64,000 nt of DNA from Rhizodiscina lignyota (lineage: Eukaryota > Ascomycota > Dothideomycetes > Aulographales > Rhizodiscinaceae). Each line of letters opens with the position of its first letter. Within the stretch, counting starts at the first letter, position 1. The notes beneath the pieces are model-generated. The model was not told where the DNA came from, made no database searches, and was given only the letters and a program-made list of their open reading frames with translations. The translations under genes and the position numbers were made by a program. Positions 1 to 10,405 of the stretch are shown here, one piece after another. The stretch is taken from NCBI GenBank assembly GCA_010015805.1, contig ML978127.1, positions 558,001 through 622,000 on the forward strand. The letters are read 5' to 3'.

Positions 1-1034
1 GGCTAGAGAAGCTCATCTTTACCCGTCTACTTACGTGGTTCAGTCCTTGCATATTTGCGAATAGTTATGTGCGGCGATTCCTGCACGGCACGTTTGTGGG
101 CAGATTCTTCGTGGACACGTTCTGGAAAATACTTGAAAGCGATCTGGTGCAGCTCAATGGCTATGACGAGCACCCGGAGACGAAAAAGCTCAAGCCTTGG
201 AACGCTGCTTTTTGGATCGGCAATGGTCTCTCCATTCTCAACTTCCCGACCAGCATATTTGACATGGTGAAGAAAGGGCAAATACATGTACACGTCAGAG
301 ATATCGTCCGATTATCGGAGAAACATGTGCACCTATCCAACGGAGAGATACTTCCCAGTGATGCCATAATCTGTGCATCTGGGTGGAAACCGCAGCCTTC
401 AATCGAATTTCTACCGACGACTCTGAATGCCCGGTTAGGCCTACCTCATACATCCGACCAGAAGAACGATCTCGCAGTGGCGGCAGACCGCGATATACTT
501 GGGCGATATCCCCGTCTTCGAAACCAGCCCGTTCTTAATCCAAAATACAAACCTCTCACGGGTGATGCCGAGGCACAAGCGAGCATCAATGAACCATTTC
601 GCCTCTACCGCTTCATGGTGTCTCCAGATCCGGACTTCTTGAAGCTTCACAACATCGGCTTTGCTGGTATGATATGGACGCTCAGCCAGACTGTCTGTGC
701 ACAAATGCAAAGCCTTTGGCTAACAGCGTACCTTGATGGCAAACTGAAAATCGATCAGGCACCAGATCAGGTCCTTTGGGAGGCTACTCTCTTCAGCCAA
801 TTCCAGAAATGGAGACATCCAACTGGATACGGCAACATGGTCCCTGACCTAGTTTTCGAGACGCTGCCGTATTTCGACTTCATAATGGATGACCTCGGCC
901 TCCAAGTTCACAGGAAGAAAACCACATTTGCGGAATTGTTCGAAGGGTACGGCCCCGAAGATTATAGAGAGATTGTCAAGGAATGGAAGGAGAAGAATGT
1001 ATACTCCTCTATTAATATAGATTATACACACTAA
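1..1034 (+). CDS. Flavin-dependent monooxygenase, C-terminal part (5' end outside window)
   Basis: The frame is open from base 3 to the TAA at 1032-1034, so the N-terminal FAD-binding part lies left of the window. What remains resembles the C-terminal half of FMO/Baeyer-Villiger-like flavoproteins. It has a strand with WIGNGLSILNFPTS, then a second-dinucleotide-fold ending in DAIICASGWKPQPSIEFLP, where ATGW-type motifs normally sit, followed by a helical segment with many aromatic residues. Such enzymes use NADPH and O2 to oxygenate soft nucleophiles or ketones; the substrate cannot be told. The last codons (about VYSSINIDYTH) and the stop match the inside of the repeat copy at 48 kb, so this C-terminus was acquired from a MITE insertion. 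Whether the gene is still functional is unknown. Confidence 0.75.
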   Translation, partial: LEKLIFTRLLTWFSPCIFANSYVRRFLHGTFVGRFFVDTFWKILESDLVQLNGYDEHPETKKLKPWNAAFWIGNGLSILNFPTSIFDMVKKGQIHVHVRDIVRLSEKHVHLSNGEILPSDAIICASGWKPQPSIEFLPTTLNARLGLPHTSDQKNDLAVAADRDILGRYPRLRNQPVLNPKYKPLTGDAEAQASINEPFRLYRFMVSPDPDFLKLHNIGFAGMIWTLSQTVCAQMQSLWLTAYLDGKLKIDQAPDQVLWEATLFSQFQKWRHPTGYGNMVPDLVFETLPYFDFIMDDLGLQVHRKKTTFAELFEGYGPEDYREIVKEWKEKNVYSSINIDYTH

Positions 1035-1174
1035 AGCTGTGTACTTTGGATTAATACTATCCAATATATATTAAATCGAGCTTTCAGAGATGCTCTCCCA
1101 TGTGCTGAAGAATAAAACTTGCCTTTACTGTGAGTGTTCAATTAATCGAGCTCAGCTATTTTGTCACCCGCGTG
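994..1174 (+). mobile_element. MITE copy 1 (5'-truncated), overlapping the monooxygenase 3' end
   Basis: From about 994 (AATGTATACTCCTC) to the terminal TTGTCACCCGCGTG at 1161-1174 the sequence aligns with the copies at 10880 and 48006. It shares the block ATTAAATCGAGCTTTCAGAG and the right terminal inverted repeat. The left inverted repeat is absent, replaced by coding sequence of the upstream gene. It has no coding capacity. Confidence 0.8.
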
Positions 1175-2198
1175 TCTGCTCAGCACACAGTACTAGACCC
1201 ATATTACTGATACATAATCAGATGAACGAGCAAGATGTTGTTTCTACTCCAAGACATGACGACTATCCTGGAGGTAACAGACGACTACCAGAAACGTTGG
1301 CTCGGCTCTGGAAGCTTTGGCGCACTGGCTGATCGTCGAAGCGGTACCTGTCGCAAGTGGGTGTATCCTAGCAGTTCTTTAAATACAAACATACGATAAG
1401 CACTTACGCATGGATAATCCTTTGGGTGAATCTCACTGGGACGAGGGAGTGCGCATCTTCTATGTACAGTATCTCATTCTCAACAGATGTACTGGAGACG
1501 AAGACGTCATGCAGATCAAACGGTCTTCCGAGTCCGACGACCTGAGATTGTGGCCTGGACAGATTGTGCAAGCGCTGAGATTGCGGAGGCCCATGCCATC
1601 CGGCGCGTTTAGCATCACGTGGTCGAAGTGGAGCATGCGCGAGCAAATCTCGAACGAACACGACCTCACGGATGGGCCCGTCCACTCCGACCCACAGCTG
1701 TTCGTATGCCACCGAGCAATTTGCAACGGGGATAGGCCTGGCAGGCGTGAATGCGAGATTGTCTCTCTGCGACCTGGTCAGTTTCAGCAGGTCAAATACT
1801 GCAGCTCGCTGCCGGGCCCTGCCTGCGCAGATTTGATAATCTGTGCGGGCCAATGAGACGCCTGCGGCAGGAGATCAATCATCGACCTTCATTTCGTGCT
1901 TCATTTCTGCTGCAAGCTCTGCAGGTACCTTGGTCATGACGCGGTGCCTTTCCGTTTGTTATTCTTCTCCACGTTGCAGCTCCGCTTCCTTTTCTAATCC
2001 TCAGCGCTCCGGGTATCGCTGTCTTCTTCATCAAACTTCTTCGTTTCTGAGAGTATATTCTTTTTGACGAAAGTCGTCCACTCCTTTGAAAATCTACGTT
2101 CTTTCTTCCCATATTTTCTTGCCTTATTCTTCTTCTTGAACGTATATAACTTTGAAGATCACCCCAACCGAGCGACGATCACCGCACAATCCACGACC
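1175..2198. other. Intergenic stretch with mirrored open frames, no gene assigned
   Basis: Frames of 148-149 codons face each other on both strands at about 1404-1856. Neither translation resembles a family I know. The minus-strand frame ends directly at a consensus donor (GTAAGTG at about 1407), so a minus-strand multi-exon gene is possible but not supported further. A pyrimidine-rich leader from about 1960 to 2198 belongs to the next gene. Confidence 0.35.
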
Positions 2199-3973
2199 AT
2201 GGCGAAGACGCTCACGCGATCGAAATCCATGAAACTCAGATCTCCACGCCAGCAAAATGCACAAAGCCCGGAAACTCCTAAACCTTTTATGAGCGGAGAG
2301 CCGCTTTCACGTTCCATTAGCGGACATGCAAAGTCGACGAATGGTCCAACCAGGCCCAGCACAGCCGGGGCGGTGCATCGTAACCGCGCAGCTCTCGCAT
2401 CTCAAAATTCGGGCCCCGCCAACCGTGATGACGCCAAATTGCAGGCACCTGCTTCCCCCGCTGTCTTTTGGGCGGCTGAAGTGCACTCTAAAAATGGCAC
2501 ACATTCTGCGACTACAGAAATAGGCGCATCCCAAGTTTCTTCGCCGCCGAGTCGGCCACCACCAAAAGCCCCGGGAGAAGCAACGGCTTCAGAGCGCGCC
2601 GAAAATCCACGTGGCCAAAGGAGCGAAGGAATGGAAGACCCATCGAAGGCCAAGGTGAAAAGGTGGAAGTCGTTGCGGGGCCTCTTTGGTGGAAAGAAAA
2701 CAACAAATTATGAGTCAGCCCGCCTCACACCTCCATTCGGGGACTATAGCGGCTTGCAAAGTCCAGACGTGGCTCCAACGCGGCTGGAAGGAACATCAGC
2801 AGTGACGAGGAGGGCATGGTCAGAGCAGAATCGGAGTACAACAAAACTGAACAAGCCACTCCCGACAGTTGCTCCATCTCAACGGACCGCGCCACCACTA
2901 CCAACGAATCATGCAAGAGATGGAGGATTCCAGGGTGGCCACAAATACCGTGGTGGTGCCGCAACAAGCCCATCGATTGACGTTGAGATACCTACGACGG
3001 AGATGGAAAGGTACAGCGTCATGTTTGGCGGTCTGCTCCGATCAAATACTCAACCGTCGTTGTTGTCACGGCGCCAAGGAAAGACCAGCAAAGTAAATGC
3101 TTTGCAAGTGGATGCCCCAAAGGTGAGCCCGAATTTTCCATGATATGGAACCACCGCATAAACTTACGTGAGTTTCAGCAAAACGAGGCTACCAATGCGG
3201 CCTTGAGGCCTGAGGTAGCGACGCCACAGACTCAAGCACGCTACCAGCTTTCGCTCTTCCCCCCTCCCAGCCCTCGGTCTGCGCAATTGAATCCTCTTGG
3301 CATGCACAAGCCACGAGCTTTGCAGCGGTCTCAAACAAGTCCGGCGCCTCGCTCTCCCACTACTGTGCGAGCCAACTACCAGCTCTCCATCTCATCCCAC
3401 ACTCTCTCCGAGGAAGTGCCAGTGCGCCTCGAGGTCACGACTGAAAGTGCATATCTTGCACCGCCGCCGTCTAAGTCGCTGACAATTAATACGCCTAATT
3501 CGAACATTCTGAATACTGAAGTAATGCTTCTTACCCCAACTCCTTCAACCGCCGCCAGCAGCCGCTTCAGCTTCATGTCAGATGAGGCTGATGTTGAAGC
3601 GCATGTCGCGGGACCACTAAGACCGGAATCAAACGAGCCGGCTTGGGAAATGGTTACGACATCGCCCGCCACGACATCTATTTCTACCCGCGAGACTCTC
3701 AACAGGAGTGTCAGTCAGACTACTGCTGCGACATCAGTGACGAGCTACAGTGATGATGCGGTGATTGAGCAGCCCACCCAGGTTCAAGTGTCAGTGGCGC
3801 GGCAAATGAGTGTTACGAGAGCCAGGTCGACGAAGAAGTATCTCGAGCCAAAAGCTGCATTGGGTGGAAGGGGTCCGAGCAGTGAGAGACTGGTGGAGAG
3901 GAAGCCGCTGACACCCACGCTTGTGGAGTTGAAAAGCCGAAGGAGTCAGGCTGTTCAGATTGAAGGTTACTGA
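2199..3973 (+). CDS. Disordered Ser/Thr/Pro-rich protein, function unknown
   Basis: Two exons, 2199-3122 and 3179-3973, with a 56-nt intron (GTGAGC...TTTCAG) join in phase 0 to give 572 residues. The start ATG sits in ACCATGG context. Most of the protein is low-complexity and rich in S, T, P, R and K. Two short conserved-looking islands stand out: a basic patch KVKRWKSLRGLFGGKK at about 190-205, and ERYSVMFGGLL at about 270-280. The second motif is familiar to me from uncharacterised fungal proteins. No enzyme domain, signal peptide or membrane segment is visible. A scaffold or regulatory role is possible, but nothing shows it. Confidence 0.75.
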
Positions 3974-4332
3974 TTACTAGAGCATGGGCATGCATCCGGA
4001 CTGCATTAGAGGCGAAAGATGCCGTGCAAGACTGTTTTTATTATAACCCATATGTATAACTTACGCGATTACGACGGAGATCGACGGACATCATTTCGGC
4101 GTTTGGAGGCTACGGGGCATTTCCAATACGACTGGTTTGCGCGCAGCGCGCTTAGCATTATTTTCTAGTGTAGCGAGATTGTATCTTGATATGTAGGGTT
4201 TTGTTCTCTGGAGCATTTTAGCAAGTTACTTCAATGTCAATGGCCTGGCTCTATTGCTAACAAATCAATCATTGTTACCACTCCATTGCCGTAGAAAACC
4301 CAGTATAGAGTATTGATTCCTTACACTGGTAA
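3974..4332. other. Convergent intergenic region
   Basis: Holds the 3' ends of two converging genes. It is AT-rich toward the right and I see no further element. Confidence 0.5.
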
Positions 4333-5309
4333 TCACAGCTTTGACTCGCCCCATCCGTTCTGACCAAGGAGTTCATAGACCTCTTGCACTACTACATCAG
4401 CATTTGATACAGTATGTCCCATTCCTTGAGGCCCCGGGTCATTGAATGCCTCGACTTTCCTTGTTCTTCCTCTCGCCGCAACTTCAAGCATAGTTCCGCC
4501 TTTCAAATCGTCTTCAATGCAAAGTCTCAATAGCGCTTGCGCAACTTCTTCTGGTGTGATGTATTCATCTTTGTTGAAATCAACCATACGATTCTTCTCC
4601 GGGTGCTCAGTGATAAGAGGTGTCCGGACCAGCCCTGGTGCGACAGCCGCGACTCGGATCCCCAGCTTGTCGTCCAATTCTCCTAGAGATCTCACAAACC
4701 CGGTGATGGCGTGCTTCGAGGCGAAGTATAGCGGTGTACCGATGCCGTAAACTTGTCCAGCAACAGAGCCGCATATGACGACCCTCTTTGGGTTGCTGCG
4801 GCTTACTTTCTCTTGGCCCCTTGGGGGGTTCAGGAAGTGTGAGATGGCCAGCTGTGTTGCCCTAATAGGATGGGTTGTATTAATATCCATCGTCAGATAT
4901 CGATCTCCTCTAGGGTCGTCTCTGCTCTGTCTACCTCCTGGCGGAAACCAGAAGTTGCTCATTGGGGGCTCGAAAATGCCGGCTCCAGCGCAGAGGATGT
5001 CGATTTGGCCAAATTCTTTGAGTGCAACGTCGAACATAGCTTCCAGAGCAGCCCATGAGGTCACATCGGTCTTCTGGAACACGGCCCGGGGGCTCTTCGT
5101 AAACTTTTTGAAATGCTCTTCCGCTTCCGGGCGTAGGGCGAGATCAGCAACGACTACGTTGCAGTTTTTCTCGAGTAGAAGTTTTGCGAACGCAAAATTG
5201 ATGCCTATAGATATTACCTGAGATACTGGTCTTCAATGAAAGTGTAAAGTGCCATACCAGATCCAGCTCCTGTGACTATTGCGGTTTTGCCCTCGACTTG
5301 GAATGGCAT
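4333..5309 (-). CDS. Short-chain dehydrogenase/reductase (15-PGDH-like)
   Basis: Exons 5309-5258 and 5204-4333 (minus strand; 53-nt intron GTATGG...CTATAG) encode 307 residues. The N-terminus shows the Rossmann glycine motif as TGAGSGIN at 13-20; the third canonical Gly is Asn. NVVVADLALRP, which follows the first helix, is typical of NAD-preferring members. NAG is present as CAGAG. The catalytic set is S164 with Y177-F-A-S-K181 (YxxxK). The C-terminal PGLVRTPL is the usual SDR signature. The substrate is unknown; hydroxy-fatty acids or polyols are typical for relatives. The gene is isolated between AT-rich spacers, so context gives no pathway. Confidence 0.88.
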
Positions 5310-6246
5310 GGTTACGATGGCTTACGAGACACGATAAAACTAGTCCAGCATAGAAAAACAAAAATAATTCAATATTGGAACGCAAAAATAGAGAGCTGAA
5401 TGGAAGCTGCTTTAATACTACTGGGAAATTCAGGTTCATACAAACTGACGACGCCGTTGCGGGCCTGGAGATAGTTATCCGGCTTGGGGAGGAGAGAATA
5501 AATTGGACTAAAAGCATAGTCCGCATTCCCCTCAACACGCACAACCAACTGTACCGAAGAAATATCCATATATATCATTAGTGACTCTTTTTGAGAGTGC
5601 TCAGGCTTAAGAACGGAGTAGGAGTAGTTAAGGTATAGAGGCACAGCAACGAAATTCTACTGTAGGTGGACCATACTCTACTGTACCTGAGCGTGGGTGG
5701 ACTAGACCTCCTAACTCTACCGATCTTCGGAATCTCTACTCTGTTGTAAGATGCTAAATAGCTCCTCAACCAGCTGTATAGCCTTCCGTACGGAGTAGAA
5801 GTTCTTATTAGACGTGTTACATTTTACTCTTAGTGCCCGACCGCCTTCTCGAATACTCCGCACGTGCTCAGTCTCTTATAAGTCACCAACGGTCAGTGTT
5901 CACATCTTATCTAGGTGCCTGTACTGGAAGCAGATTGCTCATTTTATCTTATCCTGGTGTATTATTATAGCCTTTTTCAATTATCTTTCCTGCTAGTAGC
6001 CTTTTAACATCCCCTCTAATTGGTCTACATCTAGCTCTAAGAGCCATCTAAAGTCGACATACTATATTTCGTCAACCCAAATAATTTAGTGTAAATCCTT
6101 TTAGGTGGATTTACATATAATATAGGCCCTTTGCTTCTATCTGTATCACCACAAATTGTGAAATAGAGCGCCAGATGGATATCCTTCGATGCTTAGTATT
6201 ACGTAATATAGATTTATGCATAATGGCTCAACATACTGTATGCGTT
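5310..6246. other. AT-rich gene-free spacer
   Basis: Frames here are short and stop-rich, with no recognisable protein. The base composition is clearly more AT-rich than the flanking genes. It may be decayed mobile DNA, since a MITE follows at once, but no specific element could be identified. Confidence 0.45.
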
Positions 6247-6248
6247 CA
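6239..6248. repeat. Direct repeat TATGCGTTCA flanking MITE copy 2 (partner at 6497-6506)
   Basis: TATGCGTTCA occurs at 6239-6248 and again at 6497-6506, on either side of the element. The right copy lies inside the last codons of the neighbouring gene. It looks like a target-site duplication of 8-10 bp, although 16 bases separate the right copy from the recognised inverted-repeat end. Confidence 0.6.
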
Positions 6249-6480
6249 CGAGGGTAACAAAATAGTTGAGTCCTGTGGAGTTTGAACGTGTTTAGCAGAA
6301 GCGAGGTATCCTCTTTAACGCTGGCGAGAGTATCTCTGAAAGATCGATAAATTATATACCAGAGGTCGTTTATCTAAAACGCATAGGTTCAGGGTGTATA
6401 ACTTATATTAACTATCGAGGATATACATCTCCGTAGTTCTACAGATTGAACCACGACTCAACTATTTTATCACCAACTTG
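6247..6480 (-). mobile_element. MITE copy 2, full length, reverse orientation
   Basis: The reverse complement starts CAAGTTGGTGATAAAATAG and ends CTATTTTGTTACCCTCGTG, matching the terminal inverted repeats of the copies at 10880 and 15894. The interior shares GGAGATGTATATCCTCG, GTTAATATA and ATCGATCTTTCAGAGATACT with them. Length is about 234 bp and there is no coding capacity. Confidence 0.85.
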
Positions 6481-6495
6481 CCATTCAAAGCTAAG

Positions 6496-8062
6496 CTATG
6501 CGTTCATCGCAGTATAACTCAGTTTCATCCTGATCCTAAACTTTGACCGTTCATCAAAGTCAATCCTCTCCTCCAAACCTCGCCGAATCGTATTAAGAAA
6601 TCTGTCAAAGCTTTCCGCATTCTTCCAGCACATATGCAAAGATGGTTCAGGTGCTAAGTCAAACGGCAACGCTACTGTCAAAAAATCAAACGTTTCCACT
6701 TTGCGCAGGAATGCGGAAGGCAATCTCTTGAGAATCCCATCGAAAACGCTTATTTTGGGCTCGTAATCTTTAAGCACCATCTCCAGACATATAAGCCTCC
6801 CAGGAATATCTATTTCGAGTATTGTCTCGTCAAGCTGTCGATCCACGATGCATTGATCTTCGTCACCGTCTTCCAAATTGTGTCTCGCGGCTTCGGCGTC
6901 TTTGCTGGTCTCCGAGCCAGACACCTCTGCACCGCTCGTTGCATGCACTGTTGAATGCGTGGAACTGAGTATCGAGTTGGAGGGCTCTGTTGTCGTCTCA
7001 GTACCAATGAGGTCTGACGGATTGATGGTGGTGGCATCATCAGTCATGCTGAAGTCCCCGGATGTGGCTACGAGGATGTAAGACGTCGTGGGCTCGAATG
7101 GTAAATCAAGAGACAATAGATAAAGGACTTATCTACCTTTCTGGGTGTAGTTTGACCTGTCGTTTCCATCGCTTTCACTGCCTTGAGATATTTCGTTGTC
7201 AGGATCGGCAACGTCATCGTGCTCTTTAGAGGATGAGACAGAGAGCCTGAGCCTTTGAGCTTCAAAGAACTCTGTATCCGACCAATTCGACACGTCTGAT
7301 GAGTTCGGCGACGGACCACTCGATGGTGATAAATGAGAAGAGGATTCGGTTTCTGGGGAGGTACGTGATTTCTTAGAAGATTCGCCCGATGGCTCTCCGA
7401 TACTAACATCTAACAGTCCTCGTCAGTGATTCAGCAATACCATTGGGCGCAATTTATATTGGAAACTTGCCTTTCCTCTTCCGTTCAGAGCTGACCAGTT
7501 TTCGCAATGGCCTGCGGATTTGTATTCTTCGGTCTCTGCCATCATGCATATGCGTACCGGTCAGAACTAACCAATTCAGCACATTCTTTTCAAGACCAGA
7601 ATTCGTATCATTCCGCCGTCTTTGGGAATAGCTATTTCTTTTCTTGTCCAACATTTTCCGCTGGAGGCAAGCATGATGTAGTAGAAGCAGCCTTGCAGAA
7701 GTTAGCATAATTTAAGAAGTCACGGCGAGAGCTTTGCAATAGGCGTACCGGTCTCTATCCCGCGGGTAGATTAGCTTCCCTGAAGTGCTATTGTTCCAAA
7801 GCTGAGGGCCAAAATGGTCTAAGGTGTCGTTGAGCTGCTTCTCAATATAGTCGGACCGCGAGTCTGCTTCATTCCACACTTCTTTTGAGAGCTCTGATAT
7901 TTGTGCCTCCCATTCAACTGCGTTTGTATCACAAATCGTTGGTCGGCCCATACCAGATTCGTTGTCTTTAAATGCGAGATCCAGATCTCTTAGGGTATCT
8001 CGTATATGCCTGGGTTCCTTGGACCCGCGAGTTCGCGTCGTTGACGATTTCTTCGGTGTCAT
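6496..8062 (-). CDS. Conserved-unknown protein, acidic Ser-rich centre
   Basis: Four exons on the minus strand, 8062-7749, 7691-7471, 7409-7137 and 7067-6496, join in frame to 459 residues. Introns are 57, 61 and 69 nt. The first has a clean branch/acceptor (TGCTAACTTCTGCAAG). The second uses a GC donor (AAAG|GCAAGT), so it is less certain. The N-terminus is basic (TPKKSSTTRTRGSK). The centre is serine/acid-rich (GESSKKSRTSPETESSSH). The C-terminal 150 residues look folded, with FLRKVETFDFLTVALPFD and SFDRFLNTIRRGLEER. I do not recognise a family. The stop codon lies 16 bases from a MITE and inside its putative target duplication. Confidence 0.6.
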
Positions 8063-8799
8063 TGTAACGATATCAGGACTCGCTGTTCGTCCAATTGCTG
8101 GATTTATTCAGATATTCAACTATCTCTCAAATAACTCCTAAGGTACCAGAGAGCGAATACTACAATTCGCGTTAACTGGGCCCTAGTAAGGAGGGTATGC
8201 AACTCACTAGAATAAGGCTGGGGCAAATTTGTCTCAAGCCAGAATTCCGTTTCCATCGCTCGGTGAGTTTGTTGCTCGGTGAGTTTGTGACTCAGTTGCA
8301 TTATGTGCCACTAGAAGCTCCTGCAGGTCGATTTATTGGACAGAGGTGCCGGAAGTCGGTGGCTTTACGACTGTGCCGCACGCCTCGCAGGGAAACGCCC
8401 TTGTCTCCTAAGCGAGTATCGAATGTCTTAACACCATTCCTTGCGACAGAGAGTAGGCTTGCAGCTGTGCTAGTCTTAGGAGTATCATAGTCCACATCGT
8501 TGAGCAATAGGATCTCATGGCGCAATGAATCCCTGTTTGTCGTGTATGCCCCCTCCCGCCATCAAATTTATGAGTGGTGTTAGCTTGCTTAACCGCTACG
8601 CTGCAAGGTCACTGTGAAAAGCACAGAGCCAGTCAAAGGGCCTCTGGAAAGTGTCTTCCGACCTCGATGCATCCATCAGGCGCTATTCATCCTTATATGG
8701 ATATTCTCTGCTATCGCTTGCTGTGTACTCTGAGCTTTGTTCCTTACCTGAATAAAGTCCAGGCACTCATCATAATATAATAAAATATCCCCCTCGCCT
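8063..8799. other. Intergenic region between divergent genes
   Basis: This is the shared upstream region of the 459-aa gene (minus) and the 167-aa gene (plus). A minus-strand frame at 8301-8525 (74 codons) is unrecognised and probably not a gene. Apart from the 15-mer duplication nothing stands out. Confidence 0.45.
8258..8288 (+). repeat. Short tandem duplication (15-mer twice)
   Basis: GCTCGGTGAGTTTGT occurs at 8258-8272 and again at 8274-8288, separated by one base. Confidence 0.8.
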
Positions 8800-9359
8800 A
8801 TGAATACTCCTCAGGAAACCGCAACCTCCACTGATAAGAGTTGTCCTTGTTCCGGAGGAAATAAATTCTTGGAGTCTGTGCGCCACTTAGTATCTCAGGA
8901 CGTCTACGTTGGCGATTTGGCCAAACCCGCAGATCGCGCATTTCAGACTTTCCGCTCTTTCACAGAACTCGTCTCAGAAGCAGAGTGCAATACTGAGTTG
9001 CGTTCGTCTCTTTATACCGTCCAGAACCCTGCTATAGACGGTACGTTCTCAATCTGGACTGCCGAATGCTTCAGCGGCTCTACCGATTGTTCGCGGAGAG
9101 GTTTCCTTGCTAGATACTACCCTTTTGGGGTGTCAAAGGTGAGAAGCAATCATTCAACAATAACCGGGCTTCAAACAGAAACTGAAATACTTAGTTCGTC
9201 CTTATTCTTGAAGTTCCATTCGAAGGCCGCCGTCTCTTTGCTCTACTGAGCCGACCTATCACGAAGAGACGCGCCACAGAATTCTCTTTGTGGAAAGATT
9301 CGGAATCGGATCACCACTATACTTCTGTTCCATTCGTACTTCCTAAGCGACTCAGTTAG
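8800..9359 (+). CDS. Small unknown protein (167 aa)
   Basis: Exons 8800-9138 and 9195-9359, with a 56-nt intron (GTGAGA...ACTTAG), join in phase 0. The first exon reads like a compact domain with paired cysteines (CPCSGG near 16-21, and ECFSGSTDC). The second continues FVLILEVPFEGRRLFALLSR, a hydrophobic strand pattern that would be odd for chance coding. I know no family. The next gene begins within 160 bases on the same strand, and both lie between MITE-bearing spacers, so this is accessory-type territory. Confidence 0.5.
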
Positions 9360-9517
9360 TGAATTGCCCTCGTATGGATACCATATGGTTAACGCTCCTC
9401 TTAGTTCCTACTGGTCTTCCTGTTCCACCAACTTCCTCCCTTCTTGAAGAACAACACAATAATACTCCGCTAAGTTGGCATCATTCCACCCTGGTGTCTA
9501 GAGGATCTCGTATAGGA

Positions 9518-10405
9518 ATGAGCGATAGCATTACTGTCAATACTGGAACGAACGGATCGTATGAGCGACGGTCAACAGACAGTTCAGAGACCAACGGCAT
9601 TGATTCGATCCCTACATCGTCCACAGCACCCGAGAATCTTCAGCAGAACCGTCCAGACACGACAAAAAAACGGAAAGGTTCCTCGCACTCGGAAGTACGA
9701 CAACAGCAGAAGCGCACGCGTCCTGACGCAACCTTTAACGCTGCAGCACACAGGCAAGAGGTGTCCAATTTTCCCCTTGGAATTTCTGGTCCTTCGTATA
9801 CGCCGCCCATGTCACCCATGATGCAGAATAACTCCTCATCACAACCCAACGGCGGAACATGGAGCGCAGCCAATGGCAGAGGGTGTGGTCGCCGAGTACA
9901 GCAAATACCAGACCCGGAGCCAACATCTAGGTCTGCACTAGACGCTGCTGCACGGCTGCACAATGCCCAAAATACATCGTCTCAGGCACCACAAAACATG
10001 GGAACAGCCGATCGTACCTCAGCAGGAGGTGAAGACAGCCAGCGCCGGTCTCTCACGATTAGAATTTGTGTCGCTTACAAAGCCATGGCAGGTCCAATCT
10101 TTGATATCGCCATCATGAAGGAAATGCTTGGGGAGATTTCAAAAATTGAAGAGGACATTACAGTCGATCTTAAGGAACTCCACACACCTGGAGAATTTAT
10201 CACGGCTGTCATGTATGCCTTGGGTTGCGCCAAGGGCAAGAAAATTGACCTTTTGTACTTGACGCACGAAAATCACGGTTCCTGCTATTGTTTGAATAAA
10301 GACAGCGCTGGAACGTATCGCAAGTTTGTCAATCTCGCATACAAATTGGCAGCGACTGAAGCCCAGCTGGAGTTCAATGGAGTTGTGGATCATGCAAGTT
10401 CCTAA
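9518..10405 (+). CDS. Unknown protein with disordered nuclear-type N-terminus and folded C-terminus
   Basis: The single open frame gives 295 residues from the ATG at 9518; an in-frame ATG at 9374 would add 48. The first 180 residues are Gln/Asn/Ser-rich with a lysine/arginine cluster (KKRKGSSHSEVRQQQKRTRP) that could act as a nuclear signal. The last 115 residues look globular: TIRICVAYKAMAGPIFDIA, then helices, then KKIDLLYLTHENHGSCYCL. No family is recognised. The stop of the upstream gene is only 14 bases before the alternative start, so the two may share a transcript or once have been one gene. Confidence 0.5.
   Translation: MSDSITVNTGTNGSYERRSTDSSETNGIDSIPTSSTAPENLQQNRPDTTKKRKGSSHSEVRQQQKRTRPDATFNAAAHRQEVSNFPLGISGPSYTPPMSPMMQNNSSSQPNGGTWSAANGRGCGRRVQQIPDPEPTSRSALDAAARLHNAQNTSSQAPQNMGTADRTSAGGEDSQRRSLTIRICVAYKAMAGPIFDIAIMKEMLGEISKIEEDITVDLKELHTPGEFITAVMYALGCAKGKKIDLLYLTHENHGSCYCLNKDSAGTYRKFVNLAYKLAATEAQLEFNGVVDHASS

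Noticed and set aside
1404-1856. Pair of 148-149-codon frames on opposite strands
   Set aside because: They mirror each other, match no family, and neither could be extended convincingly; kept as unassigned intergenic sequence.
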